Shown here piece by piece: positions 8,475 to 15,855 of a DNA stretch of 64,000 nucleotides (the stretch's first letter is position 1; each line of letters starts with the position of its first letter). Source of the stretch: Ectopseudomonas mendocina (GTDB lineage Bacteria > Pseudomonadota > Gammaproteobacteria > Pseudomonadales > Pseudomonadaceae); assembly GCF_016008875.1 (NCBI RefSeq), contig NZ_JADTQG010000018.1, forward strand, positions 89,075 to 153,074, written 5' to 3'. A model generated the notes under the pieces. The model saw nothing but the letters and a program-made list of their open reading frames with translations. It made no database searches and was not told the origin of the DNA. The position numbers and the translations under genes were made by a program.

Positions 8475-9407
8475 TCAGGCCCACCAGTAACGCACCATAT
8501 GGAAGAACACCGGTGCGGCGAAGCACACCGAGTCGAGACGGTCGAGCATACCGCCGTGGCCCTCGATCATATGGCCCCAGTCCTTCACGCCGCGGTCGCG
8601 CTTAATCGCCGACATCACCAGGCCGCCGGCGAAGCCGAGCAGGCACACCAGCAGGGCGAACAGCGCGGCCTGCCAGAAGGCGAAGGGGGTGATCCAGCAC
8701 AGGGTGGCGCCGATCAGCGTTGCCAGGGCCACGCCGCCGATAAAGCCTTCCACGGTTTTCGACGGTGACAGGTTGGGCGCGATCTTGTTCTTGCCGAACA
8801 GCTTGCCGCATACGTACTGCAGCACGTCGGAGAGCTGCACGACAATGATCAGCCAGGCGATCAGCAGCAGGTTGCGGCCCTCGTAGCCGGGGATGTCCAG
8901 GGTCAGCAGCGCCGGTACCGAGGAGATGCAGTACACGGCGATCATCAAGCCCCACTGCACCTTGGCCGCGCGCTCGAGGTAGCGCGTGGTATCACCGCCC
9001 AGCGAGGCGAGGATCGGCAGCAGGAGGAACAGATAGACCGGGATGAAGATAGCGAACAGGCCGTACCAATCCAGGGCGATCAGCAGGTACTGCATCGGCA
9101 GGGCGAAATAGAAGGCCGCGACCAGCGCTGGATAGTCGCTGCGCCGGGTCGGTGTCAGCGTCATGAATTCGCGCAGGGCGTAGAAGGACACGAAGTAGAA
9201 CAGCACGACTACGCCGATGTTGCCGAACAGGAAGGCGATGCCGATTACCAGCACCATCACCCACCAGGCGTTGATCCGCGCGTTGAGGTTGTCGATCACC
9301 GGGTTGGGGCGATCGCCACTGCGCCGCTTGAGAACGAAGCCGACCAGACTGGCCAGCAGGAGCAGGGCACCGATACCGGCGAACAGCAGCAGGGTATTGC
9401 GATCCAT
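8475..9407 (-). CDS. ynbB: CdsA-family phosphatidate cytidylyltransferase, YnbB-like
   Basis: 310 residues with about eight membrane helices. The C-terminal half carries the CDP-diglyceride synthase signature region: SPSKTVEGFIGG near residue 215 and the later KRDxGVKDWG...GHGGMLDRLDS motif with its acidic residues. It is predicted to activate phosphatidic acid with CTP to CDP-diacylglycerol at the inner membrane. The gene begins one base after the stop of the acyltransferase gene, so it belongs to the same operon. The housekeeping cdsA of Pseudomonas lies elsewhere with lipid A genes, so this is a second, dedicated copy, matching E. coli ynbB in context. Confidence 0.85.
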   Translation of the reverse strand: MDRNTLLLFAGIGALLLLASLVGFVLKRRSGDRPNPVIDNLNARINAWWVMVLVIGIAFLFGNIGVVVLFYFVSFYALREFMTLTPTRRSDYPALVAAFYFALPMQYLLIALDWYGLFAIFIPVYLFLLLPILASLGGDTTRYLERAAKVQWGLMIAVYCISSVPALLTLDIPGYEGRNLLLIAWLIIVVQLSDVLQYVCGKLFGKNKIAPNLSPSKTVEGFIGGVALATLIGATLCWITPFAFWQAALFALLVCLLGFAGGLVMSAIKRDRGVKDWGHMIEGHGGMLDRLDSVCFAAPVFFHMVRYWWA

Positions 9408-9408
9408 C

Positions 9409-10029
9409 TCAGGCCTCCTCGGGTGCCAGTGCCAGCAGGGCGTTACGTGCGCGTTCCAGGAAGGCGTCCTTGCCCTCCCCCTCGATGCGTTCCAGCGCGG
9501 CGCCGAAGCTCAGGGTGCACAGCAGCGGCAGCGGCAGCGCGCGGCCCTTGGGCATCACCCGATTCAGGTTGGCGATCCACACCGGTACCAGCTCCACGTC
9601 GGGGCGTGCCTGGGCCAAGTGATAGAGACCACTCTTGAACGGCAGCAGCGGTTCGTCGCCGAGGTTGCGCGTGCCCTCGGGGAAGATGATCAGCGAGTCG
9701 CCGCCGTCCAGCGCATCGAGCATCGCCTGCAGTGGGTTGGCGCCTTCCTTGCGCTCGCGGTCGACCAGCACGCCGTTGAATACGTTATTGATCAGGAAGC
9801 TACGTACGCCCGGCTTCTGCCAGTAGTCGGCGCCGGCCACCGGCCGGGTGCGCTTGCGCAGCTCCGGCGGCAGCGATGCCCAGAGCAGGACGAAATCGCC
9901 ATGGCTGCTGTGGTTGGCGTAGTACAGGCGTTGCGTCGCCTGCGCGGTGCTGCCGAGCCACAAGGCTCGGGCACCGGTCAGCAGGCGAGCTGCCGAGGTG
10001 ATGGCGAAAGCGGTCAGTGCAGCGAGCAT
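9409..10029 (-). CDS. PlsC-family 1-acyl-glycerol-3-phosphate acyltransferase of the ynb-like operon
   Basis: 206 residues. The catalytic NHSSHGD (an NHx4D motif) lies near residue 39 and the acyltransferase block III FPEGTR near residue 120. It has a hydrophobic N-terminus and looks membrane-associated. It is predicted to acylate a lysophospholipid or glycerophosphate-like acceptor. It is distinct from the housekeeping plsC at 14462-15229, which has NHx4E and is longer. It lies between the small membrane gene and ynbB with gaps of 9 and 1 bases, so it is cotranscribed with a lipid-headgroup pathway. Confidence 0.85.
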   Translation of the reverse strand: MLAALTAFAITSAARLLTGARALWLGSTAQATQRLYYANHSSHGDFVLLWASLPPELRKRTRPVAGADYWQKPGVRSFLINNVFNGVLVDRERKEGANPLQAMLDALDGGDSLIIFPEGTRNLGDEPLLPFKSGLYHLAQARPDVELVPVWIANLNRVMPKGRALPLPLLCTLSFGAALERIEGEGKDAFLERARNALLALAPEEA

Positions 10030-10038
10030 GGCGACTCC

Positions 10039-10473
10039 TTAAGCGAAAACGATGAAGAACCCGAGTGCGACGATGAAAATCTGTAGCAGTAGGCACAGCG
10101 CCTGTTTACGTAGCAGGCCGAGCGCACCCTGAGCGCGCAGGCTCCAGTCGCGGCCAGCCAGCTGCGCATTCTGCAGCCCCAGCTTCTGTAGCGCCTGATC
10201 CAGCGCATGAGTCTGGCTGTCGAGCTGTCCGCCGGCCTCGGCCAGGTGCTGGAACAGTTCGGCATCCAGCGCCACGCGCAGCGCCCAGTATTTTTCGGCC
10301 AGGCCGGCGACCAGCAGCGCTGCGCAGAGCAGCGCCAACATCAGGCTTGGCGGTGCACCCAGCCAAGGCGCCAGGCCGAAGACCACGGCGACCAGACTCA
10401 GCGCGCCGGAAAATTGGTCGAGGCTGCGCCCGCGTCGTAGCAGCGCGGCGACCAGCAGCAGATCAGCCTGCAT
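10039..10473 (-). CDS. small membrane protein of the ynb-like operon
   Basis: 144 residues. Two hydrophobic segments lie at about 23-60, then a long amphipathic, probably helical or coiled-coil stretch rich in Leu, Gln and Ala (about 68-120), then a C-terminal hydrophobic segment (about 126-144). No family is recognised. The start ATG at 10473 has GGAGG about seven bases upstream and overlaps the end of ynbD by 11 bases, so it is very likely translated within the operon. It may be a scaffold or accessory subunit, but no function can be read from the sequence. Confidence 0.75.
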   Translation of the reverse strand: MQADLLLVAALLRRGRSLDQFSGALSLVAVVFGLAPWLGAPPSLMLALLCAALLVAGLAEKYWALRVALDAELFQHLAEAGGQLDSQTHALDQALQKLGLQNAQLAGRDWSLRAQGALGLLRKQALCLLLQIFIVALGFFIVFA

Positions 10474-11800
10474 GGGCGACCTCCAGTTCCGCGCCCACGT
10501 CGAGCATGGCCTGCAGCGCGACCAGATGCTGCGGGCCGAGCACGACCTGTGGTCGCGCCTGGCGGATCAGTTGCACGGCGGAGGCGACGCTCTGGCAGCG
10601 GCCGCTATGTAGCAGCCAGGCCGCCACGGCAGTAGCACTGCGCGAATAACCCAGGGCGCAGCACACCAGCAGCGGGCCGTTATGACGCAAGCGTTCGATG
10701 GCCTCGGCGGCGCGCTGGCAGGTCAGCGCATCGGGCGCCACCAGATCCAGCGAGGGCAGGCTGCAGTAGGCGCTCGGGGTGTGCAGCAGCGGCAGTTCGG
10801 CGCACAGATCGACCACGGCGGCGTAGCCATCGAGATCACCCGGGCCCGGCAGGCGGCCGAGGTCGATGCCCTCCACGACCTGGCTCGGCGCTGGCTGGCG
10901 GTATGTCCATAACCTTGAATTGATCCAGGCACCGAGCAGATAGGGTGCGAGCAACACCGTCGCGGCCGGGCTGAGGCGCCCGTCGGCCTGCTTCTGGAAG
11001 CCGCCAGCGCCGAACAGCAGGTAGTTGAGCGCGACCATGGCCAGGGCAACGGCCAGCCAGAACAGCCATAGCCAGGCACCGCCCAGCTTGACTGCCAGCA
11101 CGGCGCATAGCGTTGCGCCAAGCCCGTAGCGCAGCGCCAGGCGCCAACGCCGTGGATCGCTGGCCAGGCGCATCTGCTTCAGCGGCGTATCGCCCTGCAG
11201 CGGCAGCAGCCACAGGCAGAAGAAGCCCGCCAGCGCCCCGGTGGGCAGGTCGATGAAGTGATGCTGCCAGGTAGTCAGCACGGAGATGCCGATCAGCGCC
11301 ATCCACCCGTGCAGCAGGCCACGCCAGAACGGGCCGCGGGTGTGATTGGCGAACATCGCCCAAATGATCACCAGCAGGGTGATATGCAGCGACGGCGCCT
11401 GGTTGAAGGGTTTGTCGAAGCCCATCAGTACGTCGAACATCAGGCCGAAGGTGCCGTCCAGCGGCGGCCGCTCGAAGGTGAAGCGCAGCGGCCAGAGCAG
11501 GAAGCAGGCCACGCAGATGACCTGCGCAGCGAGCAGGCGCAGGGCGTGGCGATCCATTTCGCGGCGGCAGGCTGGCAGCAGGAAGGACAGGCCGTAGAGC
11601 AGGTCGATCGACCAGTACGGTACGATGGTCCAGGGCCAGAGCGGGATCTGCGGTTCCCAGGCGAACACCAGGCTACCGACGTCATCGCGCTGCCCGGTGA
11701 ACCAGTTGGCGAAGCCGTAGCTGGCGAAGAACAGCGGGCCGAGCAACAGCAGCCAGAGTACGCCGCGCTTGTACAATCCCTGTTCGCGCGTGTTGTCCAT
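10463..11800 (-). CDS. ynbD: YnbD-like fusion of PAP2-type membrane phosphatase and dual-specificity phosphatase
   Basis: 445 residues from ATG 11800, chosen because it forms a TGATG overlap with the stop of ynbC; a frame extension of 14 residues exists upstream. The N-terminal ~200 residues form a membrane PAP2/inositol-phosphoceramide-synthase-like unit with PSLH at 136-139 and HHFID at 180-184. About three more hydrophobic segments follow, then a C-terminal dual-specificity phosphatase domain with the CX5R loop C381-ALGYS-R387. Such a protein could dephosphorylate lipid phosphates, like PGP phosphatase PTPMT1. The architecture equals E. coli YnbD as I remember it. Confidence 0.85.
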   Translation of the reverse strand: MDNTREQGLYKRGVLWLLLLGPLFFASYGFANWFTGQRDDVGSLVFAWEPQIPLWPWTIVPYWSIDLLYGLSFLLPACRREMDRHALRLLAAQVICVACFLLWPLRFTFERPPLDGTFGLMFDVLMGFDKPFNQAPSLHITLLVIIWAMFANHTRGPFWRGLLHGWMALIGISVLTTWQHHFIDLPTGALAGFFCLWLLPLQGDTPLKQMRLASDPRRWRLALRYGLGATLCAVLAVKLGGAWLWLFWLAVALAMVALNYLLFGAGGFQKQADGRLSPAATVLLAPYLLGAWINSRLWTYRQPAPSQVVEGIDLGRLPGPGDLDGYAAVVDLCAELPLLHTPSAYCSLPSLDLVAPDALTCQRAAEAIERLRHNGPLLVCCALGYSRSATAVAAWLLHSGRCQSVASAVQLIRQARPQVVLGPQHLVALQAMLDVGAELEVAHAG

Positions 11801-13554
11801 CACTTCACCCGTTGGGCCAGGGATACGCTGAAGATACCCCACTGGTCGATGCGCTGCGCCACCTTGCGAAAGCCCGCCGCTTCCACCAGCTGATCCATCT
11901 CCGCCTGGCTGCGCCGGCGCATGACCCAGGCCTGGCCGTCGCGATGGCTGGTCAGTGCGCGGGCGATCAGCTCCAGTTGCGGGTGCCAGGGCTGGCCGGT
12001 GTAGACCAGGTAACCGCCCTCCTCGACCGCTGCCGCCAGCCCGGCCAGCGAGTCGCCGACCATCTGGTTGCTGCCGAACAGTTCATACAGGCCGGAGACC
12101 ACTGCCAGAGTCGGTTTCGGCTCGAGCGCGGCGAGATCCTCACGGTCGAAGGCATCGCCTTTGACGAAGCGGGCGATGTCGCCCAGGCCCTTCTGTTCGA
12201 TCAGCGCATTGCCGTCGCGCACGTTGATGTCGCTGTAGTCGCGCAGCAGGATCGAGTCGGGGCGCTGCTGCTGGCCTTCCAGCGATTCGAGGATATAGCG
12301 GCCGTGGCCGGCGGCGATATCGACGATGCGTACTGCCCTGCCCGCCTCGCGCAATCTGGCCATGGCCAGGCGCAGCAGTTCCTCGGCGTGCAGCTTGCGC
12401 TGACGAATGCCGCGCCAGCCGATGGAATCCAGGTAGTTCTGGTCGATCAACCGGCCCAGCGCACCCTTGCCGGTGGGCTGGTTGCGGTAGACGTAATCGA
12501 GCGTACTGCCGGAGTCGAAACCGGTGTCGAAGCCCAGCTTCACGCCGGCTGACAGGCTGCTGCCCAGGCGCATGCCGGCGCGGGTGGCGCGCCAGTAGAG
12601 GTCGCGCAACGAGCGTTTTGGCAGCGGCGCGGCCAGCTCTTCGGCTTCGGCGCAGGTGGCGCCCAGACGATCGGCATCGAGTAGCGAGGGCCGCGTTACC
12701 GGCTCCTCGAAGTTGCGCAGGATGAAGCGCCGTGCGCGGCTCAGGGGGTGGGCGCGGTCGCGTTCACCGAGGGTGTCGTGGAAGAAGCCCGGTAGCAGGT
12801 GCTTTTCCTTGCGCAGGCTGCCGAGGCGCTCGAAGAAGTCTTCCTGCGGCTTGCGGTGGACGACGAAGTCGGCGCCGGAGATCAGCAGCTGGGTCGGCAC
12901 CTGGATCGCCTGGGCGTCGGCGACGATGCGGTCGGCGGCCTCGTACAGGCCGAGCAGCATGGTGACCGAGATCGGCCGGGCGATCAGCGAGTCATTCTCG
13001 AAGGAGGCGATGCGCTCGGGATCATGGCTGAGATAGCGCGCCTTCACGTAGCTGTTGACGAAGAAGTTGCCGCGCCAGGCGTGCAGCAGCTTCAGACCGG
13101 GGCGGGCGAAGGGCACGTAGAGCTTGACCTTGAAGGCCGGCGAGGCGAGTACCAGGCAACGCACCTTGGGCGCGTAGTCGTGGGCCCAGGTGGAGATGAT
13201 CACCGCGCCGACGCTCTGCGCCACCACCGCCAGGTCCTGTTCGGCGATGCCGTGTTGTGCGCCGATATGCTCGACGAAGGTCTGCACGTCACGCACGTTG
13301 GTGGCGAAGCTCGGACTGTCGCCGCGTGCGCCGGGCGAAAGCCCATGGCCACGGGCATCCCAGGCGAAGAAGTCGCAGTGCGGCAGCTCCAGCTCGTCCA
13401 CCAGATGGGCCATGCGCCCGCCGTGCTCATGGCCGCGATGAAACAGCACCACCGCCTGGCGAGGTTCGTCCGCCGGTACCGTCGCCGGCCAGTGGCGATA
13501 GCTCAGCTCGACGCCGTCGTGGGTGGCAAAGGTATGCAGTTGGACGGGGCGCAT
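11800..13554 (-). CDS. ynbC: YnbC-like bifunctional alpha/beta hydrolase and SAM methyltransferase
   Basis: 584 residues. The N-terminal ~300 form an alpha/beta hydrolase of the monoacylglycerol lipase/lysophospholipase type: FHRGHEHGGR oxyanion region, WDARGHG, and a nucleophile elbow AQSVGAV in which the first Gly of GxSxG is Ala. The C-terminal part (from about 400) is a class I methyltransferase with motif I IVDIAAGHGRY at 410-420. The gene starts 25 bases after ynbA ends. A fused lipase and methyltransferase inside a phospholipid operon suggests acyl-chain or headgroup remodelling. The stop overlaps the ynbD start (TGATG). Confidence 0.85.
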   Translation of the reverse strand: MRPVQLHTFATHDGVELSYRHWPATVPADEPRQAVVLFHRGHEHGGRMAHLVDELELPHCDFFAWDARGHGLSPGARGDSPSFATNVRDVQTFVEHIGAQHGIAEQDLAVVAQSVGAVIISTWAHDYAPKVRCLVLASPAFKVKLYVPFARPGLKLLHAWRGNFFVNSYVKARYLSHDPERIASFENDSLIARPISVTMLLGLYEAADRIVADAQAIQVPTQLLISGADFVVHRKPQEDFFERLGSLRKEKHLLPGFFHDTLGERDRAHPLSRARRFILRNFEEPVTRPSLLDADRLGATCAEAEELAAPLPKRSLRDLYWRATRAGMRLGSSLSAGVKLGFDTGFDSGSTLDYVYRNQPTGKGALGRLIDQNYLDSIGWRGIRQRKLHAEELLRLAMARLREAGRAVRIVDIAAGHGRYILESLEGQQQRPDSILLRDYSDINVRDGNALIEQKGLGDIARFVKGDAFDREDLAALEPKPTLAVVSGLYELFGSNQMVGDSLAGLAAAVEEGGYLVYTGQPWHPQLELIARALTSHRDGQAWVMRRRSQAEMDQLVEAAGFRKVAQRIDQWGIFSVSLAQRVK

Positions 13555-13579
13555 GGAATCTCCTTATTCCTTGAATGGG

Positions 13580-14185
13580 TCAGGCCGTTTCGGCCAGCCC
13601 GAGGCGAACGCGGTTGTAGAGGGTATAGAGCAGCAGGGCGAGGATCAGCGCCAGCGCCAGGTTGATCCACAAGGCAGGCAGCAGGCCCGTGGCGACGCCT
13701 GCACCGATCACACCGAAGCAGAAGGCGCGGTCGCTCTTGCCCATCGGCCCGTCATAGCGGCGGGAGGCACCGACCATGGGCCCGAGCACGCCGGCGTATT
13801 CGCTGATCACGGCCATCACCACCACGAGGATCACCAGCAGCGGCGAGACGCCAGGCAGCAGGGCGAAGGGCAGATACAGGGCGCTGTCGGCAATCACGTC
13901 GCACAGCTCGTTGAGATAGGCGCCGAGCTTCGACTGCTGGCCGAACTCGCGCGCGAGCATGCCGTCGACGGCATTGAGCGCCATGCGCAGCAGCATCCAC
14001 ACAGGAATCAGTGCGAACAGCCAGATGATGTGGCTAAAGGCGGCGAGCAGGGCGCCGAGCAGCACCGAGACGAGCGCGGCGGCCAGGGTCACCTGGTTGG
14101 CGGTGACGCCGCGCGTATACAAACGCTCGACGCCGGGGCGCAGCAGGTTCTGAAAAGCCGGTTTGAGCTGGTAGATCGACGGCAT
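13580..14185 (-). CDS. ynbA: CDP-alcohol phosphatidyltransferase, YnbA-like
   Basis: 201 residues, about five or six membrane helices. The signature region is NAVDGMLAR followed eight residues later by G-AYL-N-ELC-D. The family signature is DxxDGxxARx8GxxxDxxxD, so the first and third acidic residues are Asn here while the second and fourth remain. From memory E. coli YnbA has the same substitutions, so this is a subfamily trait rather than decay. It is predicted to transfer a phosphatidyl group from CDP-diacylglycerol to an unknown alcohol. First gene of the operon, with a 276-base upstream gap for its promoter. Confidence 0.85.
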   Translation of the reverse strand: MPSIYQLKPAFQNLLRPGVERLYTRGVTANQVTLAAALVSVLLGALLAAFSHIIWLFALIPVWMLLRMALNAVDGMLAREFGQQSKLGAYLNELCDVIADSALYLPFALLPGVSPLLVILVVVMAVISEYAGVLGPMVGASRRYDGPMGKSDRAFCFGVIGAGVATGLLPALWINLALALILALLLYTLYNRVRLGLAETA

Positions 14186-14461
14186 GGCAGTGAATTCCCT
14201 TTACTGATCCAATCATCGGCCATCGTCGCGAGCGAGACTGTGCGCGCGTCGAGGCTTATATCAATGCGTGCCGGGGGCTGATGCGTTCTGGCATGCGCAT
14301 CTCAACGGAGGCGAGCCCCGCGGATTGTCGGCAGAAGCGCCACGCGACAACTTATACCCTGTTGAGGATTTTTCCTAGCGCGTCTATTTCGCCTTAAAAA
14401 TCAACTAGATAAAAGAAGTGATGGCGCTTTGATTGCATTCGATGCACAGCTTATCCACAGA
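14186..14461. other. intergenic region upstream of the ynb-like operon
   Basis: 276 bases between the ynbA start and the plsC stop, both on the minus strand. It is AT-rich in its right half (about 14360-14460) and must contain the promoter for the ynb-like operon; I see no clear -35/-10 pair or terminator. One sequence identical to a DnaA box (TTATCCACA, 14452-14460) is present, which alone is not evidence of an origin. Confidence 0.5.
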
Positions 14462-15229
14462 TCAGGCCATTTCGCCTAGACGGCTCAGCTGAGGCTCTTC
14501 GCCACGCAGTTCGGTCTGCTGCTGGCAGACCCACTGGAAGGCACGCTCGTTGAGTTCGGCAATGGCGCGCGGGCCCTCGCCTTCTGCATACATCGGTGCG
14601 CCGATGATCACTTCGATGGTGCCCGAGCGCTTGCCCCAGCCCGCCTTGGGCCAGAATTCGCCGGCGTTGTGCGCGATGGGCAGCACTGGCAGGCCGGCAT
14701 TCACCGCCAGGGCCGTGCCGCCACGGGAGAACTTGCCGATCTGCCCCGGTGGAATGCGCGTGCCTTCGGGGAACACCAGCACCCAGGCGCCCTGCTTGAG
14801 GCGCTCATCGCCCTGCTTGGCCAGTTGCTTGAGCGCAGCCTTGGGGTTGCTGCGGTCAATGGCGATGGGCTTGAGCAGCGCCATGCCCCAGCCAAAGAAC
14901 GGCACGCGTAGCAACTCGCGCTTGACCACCTGGCTGAGTGGTTCGAAATAGGCGGAGAGGAAGAAGGTCTCCCAGGTGCTCTGGTGGTTGGCGAGGATCA
15001 CGCAGGGGCGCTGCGGGATATTCTCCAACCCGCGCACTTCATAGCGGATGCCGACGATCACCCTGGCCAGCCACACCGCGCAGCTGCACCAGGCCTGGAC
15101 GACGAAGCGGTAGCGTTGGCGGAACGGCAGCAAGGGTGCGACCACCAGGCTGATCAGGCACCAGAAGAACGAGCTGGACGACAGCAGCAGGTAGAAAAGC
15201 GTGACTCTTAAAGCCTGCAGGATCGCCAT
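14462..15229 (-). CDS. plsC: 1-acyl-sn-glycerol-3-phosphate acyltransferase
   Basis: 255 residues from ATG 15229 (a GTG at 15241 is also in frame, but its product start resembles known PlsC less). An N-terminal hydrophobic region lies at about 5-40. Block I is NHQSTWE, the NHx4E form, and block III FPEGTR is followed by IPPGQ. It converts lysophosphatidate to phosphatidate at the inner membrane. It sits 13 bases after the gmhB stop, so they form an operon with the glyS-glyQ side. This is the housekeeping-type PlsC found in this place in P. aeruginosa, where its downstream neighbour is gyrB; here the neighbour is the ynb-like operon. Confidence 0.92.
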   Translation of the reverse strand: MAILQALRVTLFYLLLSSSSFFWCLISLVVAPLLPFRQRYRFVVQAWCSCAVWLARVIVGIRYEVRGLENIPQRPCVILANHQSTWETFFLSAYFEPLSQVVKRELLRVPFFGWGMALLKPIAIDRSNPKAALKQLAKQGDERLKQGAWVLVFPEGTRIPPGQIGKFSRGGTALAVNAGLPVLPIAHNAGEFWPKAGWGKRSGTIEVIIGAPMYAEGEGPRAIAELNERAFQWVCQQQTELRGEEPQLSRLGEMA

Positions 15230-15242
15230 GAAGCTTCGCACC

Positions 15243-15773
15243 TTATGAGAGCAGTCGATCGGCGACAGCCGCCAGATCGTCGAATACCAGGGTTCCTGGC
15301 GGCAACGGCTTGGCCAGGGTACGTTCGCCCTTGCCGGTTTTTACCAGCACAGGCTGACAATCGACGGCCAGTGCAGCCTGCAGGTCACCGCTGCTGTCGC
15401 CGACGAACCAGATTCCTTTCAGATCCGTGGCGTAGTGCGCAGCGATCTGTTCGAGCATGCCGGCCTTTGGCTTGCGGCACTCGCAGCCATCGTCCGGGCC
15501 GTGTGGGCAGTGGACGATCAGGCCGATTTCGCCGCCCTGCTCGGCCACCAGCTGGCGCAGGCGCGCGTGCATCGACTCCAGGGTCGCCAGATCGTAGTAG
15601 CCACGGGCGATGCCGGACTGGTTGGTGGCCACGGCCACCGTCCAGCCTGCTTGCGACAGGCGTGCAATAGCGGCGATCGACGACGGGATCGGAATCCACT
15701 CGTCGAGCGCCTTGATATAGGCGTCGGAGTCTTCGTTGATGACACCGTCGCGGTCGAGGATGAGTAACTTCAT
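15243..15773 (-). CDS. gmhB: D-glycero-beta-D-manno-heptose-1,7-bisphosphate 7-phosphatase
   Basis: 176 residues from ATG 15773, preceded by TTGGAGC; a longer frame adds only five residues. It is a HAD-family phosphatase with the DRDG nucleophile motif (D7, D9), ATNQSG motif II and the Zn-binding CPHGPDDGCECRKPK loop typical of GmhB. A VGDSSGDLQAA motif IV is present. It removes the 7-phosphate in ADP-heptose synthesis for the LPS inner core, in the cytosol. It lies between glyS and plsC as in other pseudomonads. Confidence 0.95.
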   Translation of the reverse strand: MKLLILDRDGVINEDSDAYIKALDEWIPIPSSIAAIARLSQAGWTVAVATNQSGIARGYYDLATLESMHARLRQLVAEQGGEIGLIVHCPHGPDDGCECRKPKAGMLEQIAAHYATDLKGIWFVGDSSGDLQAALAVDCQPVLVKTGKGERTLAKPLPPGTLVFDDLAAVADRLLS

Positions 15774-15774
15774 A

Positions 15775-15848
15775 GCGGCAAGCTCCAAGCCGCAAGCTAC
15801 AAGTCAACAGCGGCCTGCTTGCCGCTTGAAGCTTGTAGCTTGCCGCTG
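15775..15848. repeat. imperfect inverted repeat of GCAAGCT units between gmhB and glyS
   Basis: AGCGGCAAGCTCCAAGC at the left and CTTGTAGCTTGCCGCT at the right are arms of an imperfect palindrome around a short centre; the AAGCTTG/CAAGCTA units recur several times. Such elements are common between Pseudomonas genes. It may form a transcript hairpin between glyS and gmhB. Confidence 0.7.
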
Positions 15849-15855
15849 CTGTGCG

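Noticed and set aside
14452..14460. DnaA-box-identical TTATCCACA near plsC
   Set aside because: A single box with no cluster, no AT-rich unwinding region of the expected kind and no dnaA or gyrB in the window.
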